From Diphasiastrum complanatum (taxonomy: Eukaryota; Streptophyta; Lycopodiopsida; Lycopodiales; Lycopodiaceae): a stretch of DNA of 64,000 nt. The notes under the pieces were generated by a model. It saw nothing but the letters and a program-made list of their open reading frames with translations. It did no database searches and was not told the DNA's origin. Shown here piece after piece: positions 1 to 11,301 of this stretch. Positions within the stretch are counted from its first letter, which is position 1. Each line of letters opens with the position of its first letter. The DNA lies in assembly GCA_029204225.1 (NCBI GenBank), contig CM055094.1, positions 30,809,427 through 30,873,426 of the forward strand. Reading direction: 5' to 3'. A program made the translations under genes and the position numbers.

Positions 1-1240
1 TGTCTCTTGCTTGAGCTTTTTCATCCTCTTGCACCTTCTGCACCCAGTGGCGTATCTTTTGATATTGTCTTTCTTCTTCCCTCACATTCGGATATGGTCC
101 TGCAGTTGAGGGTTGAACTTCTGATACTGAGGGGGGAGGGGGGTGAGGGTGCCACTTCCTTCCGCACGTGTCGCTAGCACTGGGGCTTGGTGGCATCCCT
201 CATGGAACTGCTGTAAGTTGTACTGTGATTAGGTTCAGTGGAGGTCTTAATGGACAACTCTTGTAGCAGTGTCCATAGCCACATTCTTGATAGAAGGATA
301 TGTATTGTCCCTTGTAAGGACACTCTGCAATTATATGGCCTTCGTCGCATCCGTAGCAGCCGTAATTTCTACCCCCTTGACGTTGAGGTTGAGCCACATA
401 GGTCGCGTAATATTCGTTAATGGCAGGATCCACAAAGGGTTCGTTCGGCTTGTACCATTGCTGCTGCTCAGGTTGAGGTGATGCTTGTGTCTCATGCTCC
501 GCCACTGCTAAATTCACATGAGCCACTTGGTTGTTAGTTAGCCCTGGTGGTGCAGGTAAAGCCATGCGCTGCTGGTTGCTCGGCATGCCATACCTTGGTG
601 CTGCATTTGGTGCCCCTTGATGATAAGGATAAGAAGTCTGATAAGGACTCCTCTTTTGTTGTATAATTCGGGGATTAAATGGGCAAAAAGCCATCTCGTG
701 CGATGATGCATTGCACAGATAGCAAAATCTTTGTGTCAGTCTCAGATTTTGTTTCAGGACTGGACATTCATTGGTTGCATGGAACTGAGTGCAAACTGAG
801 CACCATACATTTTCTCGGCGGGGATACTACGGTTGGTTCTGCTCTATTTGGATTTGGTGTTACAGCTCCCTCAAAGGCCTTCAGTTTCTGATCAAACTGA
901 GCTGTCAGTTGTTCCATCTGCTGCTTGTGTAGCTTTGTCATTTGTTCCATCAACAGTTCGATAGACAAGTTAGTTGCGCTGGATGATGACGATGTTATCG
1001 AAGGAGTTGGAGTGTGATTGGCTGGATAGGATTCGTCATCCGAACTCTCATCCTCTTCCTTGATGGCATCTTCCATTGCTTCTTGCAAGGTAGCGTACTG
1101 CTCCCGTCGTTTAAGTTCTCTTCTAATGCTACGTGGTAACTTGCGAGGAACCACATAATCAAGTGGAATGCAATCTAGATCTTAAGGGATTAAATCAATT
1201 TGATAGGCCGATAATGTGATTTTAGGCCTCTTATGGTGGC
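1..1240 (-). pseudogene. Gypsy gag C-terminal part with four zinc knuckles, open at window edge
   Basis: Minus-strand coding resumes near 1240 (DLDCIPLDYVVPRKLPRS). It continues as an acidic and Ser-rich segment with a coiled coil (ELLMEQMTKLHKQQMEQL). A one-base frameshift near 810 leads into zinc knuckles: CSVCTQFHATNEC, CYLCNASSHEMAFC, CYGCDEGHIIAEC, and a fourth whose first Cys is Tyr (YQECGYGHCYKSC). Three of the four have C-x2-C-x3-H-x4-C spacing; the second is C-x2-C-x4-H-x4-C. A TGA at 200-202 interrupts the frame, after which a proline-rich reading (MPPSPSASDTCGRK onward) stays open to base 1. The protease/RT part should lie beyond the left edge. The long stretch between core and knuckles is unusual; two gag-like modules from different elements is an alternative. 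Confidence 0.75.
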
Positions 1241-1926
1241 TTTTCCTTGATAGCTTTTTGATCATTGCTCCGATTGGCCTAAGATCTTCATAGTAGCTGG
1301 ATCTGGTGTAGATCTACCTACTAATATGATCTGAGAAGGTTACTCGGGCGAGGGTTGGCTATAAGTAGGATTCTTTACTAATTTTCAGTCAAAAAACTTG
1401 ATTTTTCAAAAATACTGGGAAGTAACTCTCGTAGGGATCATAGGAGCTGCATCTGGTATGGATCTAGCTTTGAAAATCTCCGCGAAGGTTAACTCTCACA
1501 GGAAGTAATAAACTCACTATCTATCAGGGTTTAAAATCACTTTTTTATCTGATCTTCACCAATAATTTGTACTAACTCTTGCAAACTTCATCACTGATGT
1601 AAAATGAAATTCTGAAGCCAATGGAATGGTCTGCGAGAGTTACTTTTGGAAGGATTTTCTGGATCTTTTGATTTTATTGATTTTTCAGCTCTCAAATCCA
1701 AATTTCTGCTCACTCTCGTAGACTCTTCTGTGTCTTGTCTCACTGAGATGGAACTTCAAAATTCTCTGCGAGAGTTCTTGGCCACTGGAACCGAAAATTT
1801 TAGTGTCTGCGAGGGTTCTGATGGATTTTCTCTTTTTTTTCTTACTGGGAACCTTTGCACTGGCAATTATACTAGGAACTAACTTTTGCAAGCTTATCTG
1901 TGTCCTGGTCTCACTGATATGGAACT
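1241..1926. repeat. Degenerate direct repeats splitting the gypsy gag
   Basis: Variants of a core reading TGCGAGAGTT (also GCGAAGGTT, GAGAAGGTT) recur near 1330, 1483, 1632, 1766, 1808 and 1938, mostly 130-170 bp apart. Two flanked copies, at about 1733-1790 and 1905-1962, share CTCACTGAKATGGAACTTC before the core. Another pair, near 1291 and 1444, shares GCTGSATCTGGTRTGGATCTA. This is an old, diverged tandem array of roughly 150-bp units with no coding potential, lying between the two coding parts of gag. Confidence 0.55.
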
Positions 1927-3045
1927 TCAGAGAGCTTTGCGAGAGTTTTTATGGAAATCTGGGAATTTGTTCACGCTACTCGAGGCTTGGTTTCCATTTA
2001 AAGCTGAGTCCCCCCTTGAAAAGAAGCTCAGACTCGGTTTGAATCCACTAAATACTCTCGTTGAGGTTGAGGGAGCAGTTGGCGCCAATGTGGTCTCATA
2101 ATCGTAGACCATTTCAGCCGCTCGAATAGTTGAATTGAAGTCATTGGGCATGTAGCTGTCTATTGCTCGCTGGGTCCAAGACTGCATTCTAGACAAGAGA
2201 TAGTGGGTCTTGTCAGCCTTGGACATATCTTCAATAACCCATACACTTTGTCTGAATTTATTTAGGTACTCTTGCAATGAACCTTTCTGTTTGAGTCCTG
2301 ATAATTCTGTCCTCAATCTCATGTGTGAATCCTTAGGTATGAACTCCTCTCGTAACGCAGTTTTGAACGTGTCCCATGTCTGAAATTGCATTCCTGCCAC
2401 CCGATACCAGTTTGTAGTGTAGCCTTCAAAATATGCTAATGCCAAGTCTGCTCTTTCTTCTTCAGGAGTGTTCATCAAACGGAAGTAATGGTCCATGTGA
2501 AACAATCAATCTTCCACAATTTGAATGTCACGCTCTCCTTTGAAAGTAGGCGGTGCTTTTACTTTGGCAATCTTCTTTGGGCCTTCTGTGTTTCGCGCTC
2601 GTGGATCCCTGGGTATAAGTGGAGGAGGCGCCCCTACATTCCCTCTTGTTGCCTCCAGCTCTTCAAACCTGGCTTTGAGCTATGTTAGCCCGTCTCTCAT
2701 TTCTCTAGCAAGGTCGAATTGATTGTGGTTCATGGCTCGCAGGGATGCTTTCCATTCTTTCATTTCTGTTTCTCTGTCCTTCTTCACCTCACTAAGCATA
2801 GCCGTCATTGCACTTGATAATTATTGACGCATCTTCACTTCCAAAGAGGTCTTGTTGTGCCTCTGGTATGGGTTCGTCTCTTGGTGTAGGTCAGAAGGGG
2901 CACCCATCTCTTCTGCTTGCTCCTCTCCGTCTGTCAATGCTCGTAACTCATCAAGGTGGTCATCCATTCTGATAAGAGGTGTACTTCCAATAGATTGTCT
3001 CCTCTGTCTTTTTGAAAACTCTCCCCTCTGTCGACCGGGCCCCAC
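1241..3045 (-). pseudogene. Ty3/gypsy gag relic, N-terminal and core part
   Basis: Gag forms the particle that packages the element's RNA. From an ATG at 3045 one minus-strand frame runs to 1927 (373 codons). It has a charged, coiled-coil-like N-terminus, then a proline-rich spacer, then a typical Retrotrans_gag core (KAPPTFKGERD, HMDHYFRLM, EEERADLALAYFEG, TWDTFKTALREEFIP, GSLQEYLNKFRQ). Three in-frame stops (TAA near 2820, TAG near 2680, TGA at 2506-2508) break it, so it is dead. After 1927 the frame is lost in a stretch of degenerate repeats (1241-1926). The leader and tRNA-Met primer site lie upstream at 3046-3775, which fixes the orientation. I infer a chromovirus-like gypsy element; the gag core alone cannot fix the lineage. 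Confidence 0.85.
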
Positions 3046-3763
3046 AGCTCTCTTTTCTTCTTTATTATATCAGCTTCAATATAAAAGTATCTCCTCCTCA
3101 AACTAGCACGCTCACATCACCTGAGAGCCAAGTAGGAACCAGGTCATTTGTGTCCAAGCAAGCACGCAACAGACAGAACATACCAACCAAAGCTAACACA
3201 AAGGATCTCTCTCAAGCCACATCCCCCTGAGACCGGACGTAGGACATTTGCCTAGCCGCGCCCACACAAATCTATCATAGAATTAGCCCACCGGGAAACA
3301 TCCATCCAACTATCCGTGCTTTCACCATTAAGCAGCACATTGCCTCAGTCACGCCCCACCAACTCTGGTCGATAGCCCTTATAGCTAAACGATCGGCAAC
3401 TATCCCGCACCGACAACTAACCACCCGTGCTTTACACCCGAATTCGAGCAGCATCTCTGTATCAATGGTTAACCCGTACAATTCGAATATGTCACCCTGC
3501 ACCTCACAAGGCATAGACCGTGCTTTCACCTACCTAGGTAGCACTTTGTCTCAGCCCTACGTGTAGACAGCGCCAGGCCCGAACCGCGAGAACTGACCGT
3601 GCTTACACCTCGAGGGCAGCACCTTGACTCATCGAGTCCCCCGTTCTGCCGCGACCACCCCGACCGTGCTTACACTGTGGGCATCACCTTGCACAACGAC
3701 TGTCCTGACAAATCCCAAAAAGTGGCCATCCCTATGAGACTTGCGTAGCTGACCGGCTAGTCG
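3046..3763 (-). other. Gypsy 5' leader between primer site and gag
   Basis: Non-coding segment between the tRNA-Met primer site (3764-3775) and the gag ATG (3045), read on the minus strand. In LTR retrotransposons this leader carries packaging and dimerisation signals. Here it contains the repeated inverted-repeat array listed at 3314-3690. Confidence 0.6.
3314..3690. repeat. Five spaced hairpin-forming repeats in the gypsy leader
   Basis: A motif CCGTGCTT(T)(A/C)ACC...GCAGCACCTTG starts at 3314, 3425, 3518, 3597 and 3664. GTGCT at the left pairs with AGCAC at the right in units 1, 3 and 4; units 2 and 5 are weaker. The bases in between often form their own different palindrome (CGAATTCG in unit 2, CTACCTAGGTAG in unit 3, CCTCGAGG in unit 4). 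Start-to-start spacing falls steadily: 111, 93, 79, 67 bp. Confidence 0.6.
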
Positions 3764-3775
3764 GCTCTGATACCA
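3764..3775 (-). promoter_or_regulatory. Primer binding site, initiator tRNA-Met type
   Basis: The minus strand reads TGGTATCAGAGC, the standard plant LTR-retrotransposon primer site complementary to the 3' end of initiator tRNA-Met. It sits two bases inside a putative LTR end in ...TTCA at 3778. Confidence 0.85.
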
Positions 3776-3777
3776 CA

Positions 3778-4900
3778 TGAAGCACCGACGCCTCAAAGGG
3801 CGCTGGGATTTGAGCAGTTTCCCCAACACGCGCTTAAGTCTAACATTCATCCATCATGCACTTATGTAAAAGCCAACTTAGAAACGTAACAAGCTTAACC
3901 ATTCAGACATAGGAAAACTGGAATCCCAACCAACCCGAAAGCCAACTCAGAATCCGTCCCCAAAAGGTAACCAAAGGCAAAGACAAGCCACACATGAAAC
4001 CCAAGGCATAGTGGTCGCCAAACTGACCAAATGGCATAGCGGCGAGCCACACGTCGGTGACGTGGACCCTTAGGCGCCGATGACGCAAAAAGGTTGTAGT
4101 AAAGGTCCTTTTACTTGGACCAGTCCCGTAGGCGAAATTAAAATGATAATCATTCCCAAGGATCAACTTTATTAAATTTGGAAGAGGTTACATTCATACA
4201 TAGATTGACTGGTCTCGGGGCCACCAACACTTGCTGGGCATAGTGCCTGGCTCGCACTGGTAGAGGGAGCTGAGACCTGGTGACTGGATTCCGCTGCCCA
4301 AGTTTTTGTCTGCCGGACTCCCCCTATAGTTCTGGTGTGATTCAGCGCCCCCTCTGTCCTGGAATATAGTGCTTTCTGGTAAAGCACGCTTTTATGGACT
4401 TAGTTTTTATTTTGCTGATTAAGCCTGGTAGAATCAGTCTGGCTCCCGGACATGGGTCTCGGGAGCCGTCCTGGCGACAGAATCAACTTGGTTCCTGACT
4501 AGGCCATGACTCGAGCTTCAGAGCTAGCTCATGACTTGACTACTTGATTGGCTCAGCACAGGTCGGAGGCTCAGTCCTTGACTATCTAACTTGCTTTGGG
4601 ACCTTAGGGAGCGTCACCGCTTAGAGTCTTACAGCGCACACTGGGTGCACCCGAGTCAGCTTTACAACATAATGCTTCGTGGGTGCCGTAGGCGTACTTG
4701 TGGCACCACGAATAATATGTATGCCATATTTAAATTTGAGGTAGCAAGCAAAATTTGATCGCAAGGCAAAACCCATAATTTGCACTTAGTTTGGGTGATC
4801 TATGAGTATTTCTTAGGGCCAAAACCAGCCCTAGTTGAGCGTCCACCCTGGTTTTGACATAGCTAATACCAAGGGTGGGTAAGTTTTTGAGAGAGCTAGT
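3778..4900 (-). mobile_element. 5' LTR of the gypsy element, outer boundary unknown
   Basis: The inner end (minus strand ...GGTGCTTCA, 3778) is set by the adjacent primer site. The outer end cannot be fixed because the second LTR is beyond the window; it must lie before the ATG18 promoter near 5040. No gene is visible here; short open frames show no family resemblance. Confidence 0.45.
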
Positions 4901-5040
4901 ATTGAGGGATTCAGGTCTAGACCTTCATATCAGAAATAACATAAGAATACTCCAATGAGTCCACTTGGGTTGGTTCCTTGATAGGTACCTAGCCTAGTCC
5001 ATTCCTTGATATTGGACCCCGAGTTAAGATCCACGACGTA

Positions 5041-5080
5041 GCTATATATATACCCCCCCCCCCCCCCCCCCCCTCCCCCC
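5041..5080 (+). promoter_or_regulatory. Candidate TATA box of ATG18 and adjacent poly-C tract
   Basis: CTATATATATA at 5042-5052 lies about 200 bp before the ATG18 start codon, a normal distance for a plant TATA box plus 5' UTR. It abuts a run of 21 C, one T and 6 C (5053-5080), then a short CT-rich tract near 5107. The TATA assignment rests on position and composition only. Confidence 0.4.
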
Positions 5081-5247
5081 ATAAAGCAAAATTGTCCTAT
5101 CGGTATCTCTCTCTCTCTTACAAAACTAGAAGGAGAGCATATTGAGCTAGTTTTTGTGAGTACAAGCAAGAATTAGGGCAGAGATTTCGCGATCCAATTG
5201 CGATTGTAAGCAATCCTGGCGAACCCTAATCAGCTCCAACCATACTA

Positions 5248-8200
5248 ATGGCGAGGCTGGTGGAATCTGGGCCAGCATTAGAAGCAGCAGCAGGAGGAGG
5301 AGGAGGAGGAGGGCATAGCCATAACAGCCCTGCCAATGTTGTTCTTAGTGTTCGGTTTAATCAAGATTATGGCTGCTTTGCCTGCGGGACAGATTCGGGG
5401 TTTCGGATCTACAACTGCGATCCATTTAAGGAGACATTTCGGAGGGACTTCAACAATGGCGGAATTGGACTTGTGGAAATGCTTTACCGTTGCAATATAT
5501 TGGCACTGGTAGGGGGTGGCAGTGCCCCCCGCTACCCCCCCAATAAGGTCATGATATGGGATGATCATCAGAGCCGCTGCATCGGGGAGCTTTCGTTTCG
5601 GTCGGAGGTGAGAGCGGTGCGGCTTCGGCGGGATCGCATTGTGGCGGTTCTTGAGCACAAGATTTATGTTTACAACTTTGCTGATCTGAAGCTACTCCAC
5701 CACATTGAGACAATTGCAAACCCTAAGGGTTTGTGTGCCTTGTCGCCGGCTTCGATTTCTTGTGTCCTGGCCTGCCCAGGGCTTCATAAAGGGCAAGTGC
5801 GTGTGGAGCACTATGGTCTGAAGAAAAACAAGGTTATTTCAGCCCATGATTCACATCTTGCATGCTTTGCCTTGACAATTGATGGCCATCTTCTTGCCAC
5901 CGCCAGCGTAAAAGGGACGCTTATCCGGATTTTCAACACCCTCGATGGTACTCGCCTGCAGGAGGTAAACCTCCCCTAGCATTCTCTCAATGCCATCATC
6001 TTGCTCCTATCAGTCGAATGGTTTGGAAAAGGAGGCTAGATGATTTTCAAAAAAAAGTTTTTTTTGTACGATATGTCATCACCCTAAAGCACTGCTCTGA
6101 GTATGGGAAGCTGAATATATCTGGGAAAGAAGTCGGACAGATATTTGCCCTTAGTATAGGGCATAATTGCAACCATATGCGTACAAACTTCAGATGCTAG
6201 ATTGTGCGCACTGTACATAAAATGTTGTGAAAATATATGGCTGAAAAATAACTGAAATACTGAGGTGCACAGCTGCTCTTGCAACTCAAATCTGAACTGT
6301 GTAGTGAAGAAATTTGGCACGTATGTGAGAAATGGGAGTCGTTAAGTGTAAAACTTTATGTCCCAAATTTTTAACAAAAATGAAAGAATTGCTAAGAATA
6401 AACTCAAAAGGACCATCAAGGCTTCAAATTTAACTTCCCTTGTAAGAGCGACCATGCTAGTGTCTCTTTATGTGCATTTGTAAGAACATGCCATGACTAG
6501 TGCAACTTGTCGCATTTCCATTCAACGATCCAACCGACCACCCGTTTTACTCTGGGAGAATCAGGTCAGCGAAATTCCACCAATGCTCAAGATTTTTGAT
6601 GTAAACCCAAGGGAGAATGGAAGTGTGGAGGATAGCTACTTCTGTAGCCTGTTCTTGGGCCCGATTGTGGCCTCCAATGTGACCAAAAGTAGATCTCTAA
6701 GTACATGCCATAACTCATGCAACTTGTTGCACTTTCATTCGACATTTTAATCAGCCAGTTGCCATAGAAAACCCACTTAGTGAAATTTCACAAATGCTCA
6801 AGATCTTTTTATGTAAACGCAAGGGAGAATGGAGATTTGGAGGATAGCTACCTCTTTAACCTGTTCTTGGTCTTGATGGGCCTCAAATGTGAACAAGAGT
6901 AGATCTTTTTTTCTTAATAGCAAGGAAAGCCGTGTGCATCTGGAATTTTGAAATCCGATTCTACCAAAAGTGATTCGACTTTCGTCATTCTCTCTTGCTA
7001 CTGTTGTGTGAGTTCTAATGAGTGTTAGTAACTCCAACCTAGGAATTTACATAGTTCCATGAGACGTCCCATTAGGGTTTCAGTGTGGTGATGTGGTAAG
7101 ATGCTATCAATATTGAATGATTTCTTTCAGGCATTTCGTCAAACTTCAGGCCAGGTAATTGAAAAAGTTAATGAAGTTACGGATTAACATCGGATCCATC
7201 TCGTATAGCATGCATGCAAGAAGCATTCAAGGCAACCTGTACAAATGATTCATAGCACCTGCATGATTATTATACACTAGTGAAGGCACTTAGGCTTCCA
7301 TGCAAAAATGGGTCCTGTATGAAGGCCATCAAAGTGATGAAAAAACTTTGTGGTTGGATTTTATGTCGCATTAGGTTGTGTATGACTTTACGTAGTTTGT
7401 AAAAAAAATCACTATATCTAGTGGCATAGATACACGTGTTTCTGTGAAGTGTTTCTTATGGAGTTGAGTGTACAAAATCATTTTATTCAGTATGTAGAAG
7501 TTCAGTGAATGCTAAAAACCATTTATTAGAACAGTTTACTAACTTTGTGTGCTGGGAGATACCAGCTACGTCGTGGTGCAGATAGAGCTGAAATTTATAG
7601 CATTGTATTCTCCTCCAGCACACAGTGGCTTGCCTTGTCAAGTGATAAAAGAACTGTTCATGTTTTTAGAGTCAATGCTCCAGCTGCTGCGGAAGATATT
7701 CCTGTGAATGATACTGCTCAAATAGCCCCGGAAACTGAGACCCATGGATCCAGTAATGGTGTTGCAAATGCTGTTGGAAACACGACTGCGGGTTCTAGTC
7801 CCTTATTATTTTCAAGTGGCAATCCAGGCTCTTCTTTATCATTTATGAAAGGTTGTTTGCACATTCTTTATGCTTGATTGAGTTCAGTATGTTCTGGCTG
7901 TTCTAAGCATGGGATAATTTCTGAAGTGGAAGTTGCCTGTGCTGATAATGTTAAGGTTTGCTTTAGACTGAAAATTTCTCTTTCGTCTCACTCATCACAT
8001 TCATCTTTTTTACATTAATCAAAGCTTCAGACATTGTTCGGCTAGAATATTGGTACACTTTGTCTTAATATACATTTTAGTATCCACACAGAAGTGAATT
8101 ATGAGAATTAGAATGCTGGAATGGGTATGCTTGCGTTATGCTATTTAACATTCTCTTCAGCTAACTCATAATATGAAAGAATCATAACAATATGCACTCC

Positions 8201-11200
8201 TGGGCCAAAGATTACCAGTTTACTTATTATGCAAGCAAGTGATATCCAAAAGAGCTTAATCTAATCAAACTCAATTGGTGTAGAGAAATAAAACAATCCC
8301 TTTAGACATCAAAGTTAGTGACCCTAGACTTCTGATGTTTAACAATATTAGTGAACATGGCAGGCTCTAATGTCTGCGATTCTTGTTCTTTGACAAGCTC
8401 TTGTTGCTGTCACTGGGATATGATTTATAGCGATGACAATAAGTTGTTTAAAGACATGCATCGTGGTCTGCCCATGCCTTTTCCTCTGCCGCAACCTGAT
8501 TCCTTACTACTAAAGATTTGACTCATCATACGAGCAATTTGGCCACCCATAGCTCTCTCTCTCTCTCTCTCATGCTGGAAGATGGGTCACGTTTCGAGAT
8601 GGATAGTTCCAGATCCTCACTCAGAGGGGGTTGATGCCCTCAGGGATACGACCCACTTGAGGTCCAACTATACCCTTTGTAGATCTCTCTGGAACTGGAA
8701 TGGTATTCATTCATCTTCAACAACAGGTGATTTGAGAGAATGTGGCAAGGTTGCATCCCAATTCGAACAGGTCGATTTGAACCGGCTGGTTCGAACCGAT
8801 CCTTTGAGGTTCGAACCGGCAGGCCAGGTTCGAATCGAAAAACGGTTCGAACCTTTTTTTTTCCAATTCTTCAAAAAAAAAGTCAAACATTCAGTGATAG
8901 TACAGATACCTAAATTTTAATAGCTAAACAATCTCAATCTTCCTCTAAATTTACAGATATCAGAATTCAGGATAATCAGATCTCTTGTGACGGTGTGGCA
9001 TGTCGTATCAAGATTTAATTTTCAAAACAGAATTTACAGAAATTAGAATGACATTATGAGTCATGAACTTCAGGAATCAGAAACTTGAAACTTGAAACTA
9101 GATTCTAGAATCCATAATATATCATGATTCATGAATCATAACAAAATAGTAAATACAAATGCCAGGTGCCTCATGAGTCCGGTCACGAATGTCAGATGAG
9201 GCAGGGCCTAATACCCGGCCTGACCCGCCTTCTGGTGCAGGATCTTTGACACCACCTCCAGCCATGACCATACCGGCGCCACATCATCCACCTGAGGAGG
9301 GAGAGGTAGACGGGGCCGCACTACACAGATGGGGGGTAGGGAGTACTATGCGTCCAGAGCCATGGCAGAGGCAGAGGTTGTCGTTCGACAGTTGTTCTAC
9401 ACCTGCGATCTGCCATTTCATTTGGCTAGGACCCCGGCATGGAGGAGGGCGATGAGTGCGGTGAGTGCGATTGGGCAGGTGTGGCAGGGGCCATCTTGCG
9501 AGCACCTAAGGACGAAGGGGCTTCTTGATGAGCGGGCTTCTGTTGACCAGAAGCTAGAGCCTCTCAAGAAGGCATGGGCCCAGTACGTACTACTTGCTTT
9601 TAACTTTATCTACTCTAAACTTTAAAGACTTTATGAGGATTGTTAAATTGCAGGCGTTAATTGTAAATCACTTGTTAATTGCAATTTGCAGGCTGCAACT
9701 AGCTATTTATGTTTAATCTTGAATATTCAAATGATCATTCATCATTGGAATTTGCCATGAAATGTGAATTACAATTTACAATTTAAGATCTATCCTGATT
9801 CCTCTCAGATCTATCATGAATCATGATTCATCTTGTTTTGTCACCTGTAAGTGAGTCGTGACCACGGTCCACTGACTTGTCACTTGTCACCTGTGAACTT
9901 TCAACTAGGTATGGTTGCACGATCATATCTGATAGTTGGAGCGATACGAGGAGGCGCCACATATTGAATATCCTGGTGTCTTCATGCATGGGGATGATGT
10001 TTCTCAGATCCATCGACACCTCTGGGGAGGCAGTCACGGGCGAGTACATGTTCTCACATATTCGAGCTGCCATTGAGGAGGTCGGACCATAGCACGTTGT
10101 ATAGGTATATATATTATACTTATTACAAATTACAATTTACGGTTTACCTATAATGTTAAAACTTAAATGGTATTAGGTTACAGGTAATTACTAATTTGTA
10201 AATGTCAATGTTGAAAGTTCATTGTTCAATGGCGATTTCGGATTGATTAACAATGGATTATGGTTCACTAAAGTCTAAGAAGTTGCCACTGAGCACTTGA
10301 GTCTTGAATTCGGAATTCCAAACTCATGCACATTGCACATTGCATTGTATGGTTGTGCAGGTGGTCACAGATAATGCGTCAAACTGCGTCTCCATGGGTA
10401 GGCTCGTTAATGAGACCTACCCCCACATCTTTTGGACACCTGTGCTGTACACTGCCTGGACTTGTTGGTCGAGGATGTGGCCAAGATTCCATGGATTGCA
10501 GAGGTGGTGCGTACTGCACGGTTCTTGGTGAGATTTGTCACCAAGAAGCCTAGGGTCCTAGCCATGTTCAGGAGATAGTCCACCTTGGATGTCTTGAGAC
10601 CTGCCCCCACCAAGTATGCAAGTTGCAACTCAAATCTGATTCTTGAATGCGCTTCTGTAGACTGTTGGAACTTGGTAAGTATTTACTATTTACTGTTTAG
10701 CTAAGTTCTAACTTTTAACTTCTAACTAAGTAGCTACCCAGGTCCCACACCCATCTCACAATGCCCACTGCCCAGGCCCTACATTGAACCCCATCAAGAT
10801 TCAGCACACGTAGTGCACACAATGTCACACACAGTGTCACACACAAAATATCACACACAGTGCTGAGTGCACACACACTGACACACACAAACACACAGTG
10901 CACACACACAATCTCAGTGCTCAAGCCTCACACAAACTCACAGTGCAGTGTGCACACATCTCAAAACTCACACACACACACAATGCACACATGTCACACA
11001 CACACACACACACACACACACAATATCATAATATCACACACACACACACTCTCTCTCGCACGCACTCACTGATTCACTCACACACACTGTACACATCAAA
11101 AGACAGTGGACACACACACACAGTGCACAGACACACACTATCACACAATCACTCACACACACACACACAAAATCACACCATTTTCTCTCTCTCACACACA

Positions 11201-11268
11201 ACACTGAGCACACACACACACAATCTGAATGGCAAATGCACACAGAGTGCTGACTCCTGAGTGCACCC

Positions 11269-11301
<33 letters not shown>

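Noticed and set aside
3314-3690. Spaced repeats considered as a CRISPR-like array
   Set aside because: Spacing is irregular and shrinking, the repeats are degenerate, and the context is a eukaryotic retrotransposon leader.
8758-8851. GGTTCGAACC motifs as tRNA T-arms (B boxes)
   Set aside because: No acceptor stem, anticodon arm or A box at the right spacing; the symmetric clustering at both hAT ends explains them better.
9189-9455. Proline-rich open frame as a separate gene
   Set aside because: It overlaps the hAT transposase start region in another frame and has no independent support.
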